A stretch of DNA of 6,406 nt. Origin: an uncultured Eggerthellaceae bacterium (GTDB taxonomy: Bacteria; Actinomycetota; Coriobacteriia; Coriobacteriales; Eggerthellaceae). The position numbers were made by a program, and so were the translations under genes. Location: assembly GCA_934648845.1 (NCBI GenBank), contig CAKUFS010000052.1, forward strand, positions 1-6,406. Reading direction: 5' to 3'. Under the pieces are notes generated by a model. The model worked only from the letters and a program-made list of their open reading frames with translations, was not told the origin of the DNA and did no database searches. Shown here in pieces: positions 4,915 through 6,406 of this stretch; the stretch's first letter is position 1; the number at the start of each line of letters is the position of its first letter.

Positions 4915-6406
4915 TTACAGATCCAAGCTGTCCTGCTTCGAGGAATTTTGCGCCTTACGGGCAAAACGAATAAGGAATTCTTGGTTCGTTTCAGTTTGCT
5001 TGATGGATTTTACCAAAGTATCCATCGCGCGCTCCGTATTGTTCAAGTTTGCAAGAACACGGCGCACTGCCCAGATAAGCGGCGCCTCTTGCGGGTCAAG
5101 CAACAGCTCTTCCTTACGCGTGCCCGACGTAATGGGATCAATCGCAGGGAAGATACGCTTGTCGGCCAACGTGCGGTCAAGCCTGAGCTCCATGTTGCCC
5201 GTACCCTTGAACTCCTCGAAGATAACTTCGTCCATCTTGGAACCGGTATCAACCAGCGCCGTGCCCAAAATAGTCAAGCTGCCGCCGTTTTCAATGTTGC
5301 GGGCGGCGCCCAAGAAACGTTTCGGCGGATACAGAGCGCTTGAATCGACACCGCCGGACAAGATACGGCCCGAAGCGGGCGTGCCCATGTTGTAAGCGCG
5401 CGCCAAACGCGTGATGGAGTCCAGCAGGATCACCACATCGCGCCCTTGTTCTACCAGGCGTTTTGCGCGTTCGATTACAAGCTCTGCCACGGCAATATGG
5501 TTTTCGCACGGCTTATCAAACGTGGAAGAAATCACTTCGCCCTTGATAGAGCGCTCCATATCGGTCACTTCTTCGGGGCGTTCGTCAACCAGAAGGCACA
5601 TCAAGTGAACTTCAGGGTTATTCGCAGAAATCGCGGCAGCAATATCTTTGAGAACCGTGGTCTTGCCCGCTTTCGGCGGAGACACAATCAAACCACGCTG
5701 CCCCTTGCCAATGGGCGACACCAAGTCGATGACGCGCGCCGTGGTGGTGCTCTTACCGTGTTCCATGATTAAGCGCTCATCGGGGTAAATCGGCGTCAAA
5801 TCGGCAAAGCGAACGCGTCCTCCCAGTTCATCGGCGGGAGTATCGTTCACGCTGATGACTTTCTGGATGGCGGCATACTTCTCGTTTCCCTGCGCGGGGC
5901 GCGTCAAGCCCACCACGTAATCGCCTTTACGCAGGCCGTTGCGACGGATGATGGAAAGGCTCACGTACGCATCGCCTTCGCTGGGCAGATAGCCCTTAGC
6001 ACGCAAGAAGCCATAGCCATCGTTCATGATGTCCAGAATACCAGTGACCTCGATAATGCCCTCGGCCTTGCACAGCGCCTCGAACACGACATCAACCAGC
6101 TCGGCCTTGCGATAACCCGATGCGTCAATGCTGTACTCAGCAGCCTTTTCACGCAGGTCGCCCACTTTCATCTCGGAAAGCTCATCACGCGAAATGCTGG
6201 GCAAAACTTCGCGGCTGCCATGTTGACGACGCTGGCGGCGATGGTCGCGATCAAACGATCCCTTGTTATTGGCCTTGTTCTGGCTCTGATTGTTCTGACC
6301 TTGCTGATTTTGGCCGTTGCCCTTATCGGAGGAACCTTGGTTTTGGTTCTGATTTTGATTCTGCTTCGGACGTTTTTTGTTGTTGTTGCCGTTGCGCTCG
6401 TTGTTG
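4915..6406 (-). CDS. rho: Transcription termination factor Rho (5' end beyond window)
   Basis: Rho is the hexameric RNA-dependent ATPase/translocase that ends transcription of untranslated RNA. About 497 codons are visible and the frame stays open to the right edge. Counting from the TTG at 6204 as residue 1 (an internal Leu codon, not the start), there is a Rho_N helical domain at 7-45, then a cold-shock-like RNA-binding domain with an RNP1-like DGYGFLRAK (62-70). The ATPase core follows: Walker A SPPKAGKTT (175-183), the DERPEEVTDM segment (207-216), Walker B VVILLDS (257-263), the Q-loop region LSGGVDSSALYPPKRFLGAARN (282-303) and the R-loop KGTGN (333-337). The residues known to contact bicyclomycin in E. 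coli appear kept, so sensitivity is likely (inference). Upstream of the TTG, 67 further residues are visible: a basic patch RRQRRQ and a strongly Asn/Gln-rich segment. The true start, its ribosome site and the promoter are outside the window. Confidence 0.97.
   Translation of the reverse strand, partial: NNERNGNNNKKRPKQNQNQNQNQGSSDKGNGQNQQGQNNQSQNKANNKGSFDRDHRRQRRQHGSREVLPSISRDELSEMKVGDLREKAAEYSIDASGYRKAELVDVVFEALCKAEGIIEVTGILDIMNDGYGFLRAKGYLPSEGDAYVSLSIIRRNGLRKGDYVVGLTRPAQGNEKYAAIQKVISVNDTPADELGGRVRFADLTPIYPDERLIMEHGKSTTTARVIDLVSPIGKGQRGLIVSPPKAGKTTVLKDIAAAISANNPEVHLMCLLVDERPEEVTDMERSIKGEVISSTFDKPCENHIAVAELVIERAKRLVEQGRDVVILLDSITRLARAYNMGTPASGRILSGGVDSSALYPPKRFLGAARNIENGGSLTILGTALVDTGSKMDEVIFEEFKGTGNMELRLDRTLADKRIFPAIDPITSGTRKEELLLDPQEAPLIWAVRRVLANLNNTERAMDTLVKSIKQTETNQEFLIRFARKAQNSSKQDSLDL
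6337..6363 (-). repeat. Gln-Asn dipeptide repeat within rho
   Basis: Nine codons encode QNQNQNQNQ. The codons are mixed (CAG/CAA, AAT/AAC), so the DNA repeat is imperfect while the amino-acid repeat is exact. This suggests the polar tract is kept at protein level rather than being a fresh slippage product. Confidence 0.85.

Noticed and set aside
4813..5395. Plus-strand open frames opposite rho and its downstream gap
   Set aside because: The minus strand encodes unmistakable Rho motifs throughout. The opposing frames show no recognisable protein features.
4915..6204. Rho starting at the TTG at 6204
   Set aside because: The same frame continues open to the window edge with clear Rho-style polar/basic sequence, so the TTG is an internal Leu codon.

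Overview
The window looks like ordinary chromosomal housekeeping DNA from a mid-GC bacterium. I would place it in the Actinobacteria, probably class Coriobacteriia (Eggerthella/Slackia/Cryptobacterium relatives). That placement is an inference from gene style: a Rho factor with a long polar N-terminal region, a divergent MetRS-like protein and an Ala/Lys-rich L,D-transpeptidase. No sequence search was run. There are no mobile elements, CRISPR arrays or rRNA/tRNA genes that I can recognise.

Layout from left to right. (1) At the left edge, on the minus strand, are the first 28 codons of glutamate racemase (murI), a cell-wall precursor enzyme. (2) Diverging from it on the plus strand is a complete YbaK/EbsC-type Cys-tRNA(Pro) deacylase (262-744). 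(3) A 169-bp convergent gap (745-913) holds two near-perfect inverted repeats. (4) On the minus strand follows a membrane-anchored L,D-transpeptidase with a YkuD catalytic domain (914-2605, or 2647 from an earlier ATG). It has its own extended -10 promoter. (5) A good intrinsic terminator (2704-2740) sits behind a 671-residue methionyl-tRNA synthetase-like gene (2804-4819, minus), which has a good Shine-Dalgarno sequence. (6) Upstream of it, separated by 97 bp with no clear intrinsic terminator, is the transcription terminator rho (4915-6406, minus). Its 5' end runs off the right edge through an Asn/Gln-rich, probably disordered segment.

Functionally the window mixes translation quality control (YbaK), tRNA charging or a derivative of it (MetRS-like), transcription termination (Rho) and peptidoglycan synthesis (MurI, L,D-transpeptidase). 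rho and the MetRS-like gene may be co-transcribed. The L,D-transpeptidase and YbaK appear to be separate units.

I found no convincing new multi-gene system. The two items most worth checking are the MetRS-like protein, whose KMSKS, DEHG and methionine-pocket signatures are degenerate and which carries an extra ~70-residue insertion, and the 45% Asn/Gln prion-like N-terminal extension of Rho.
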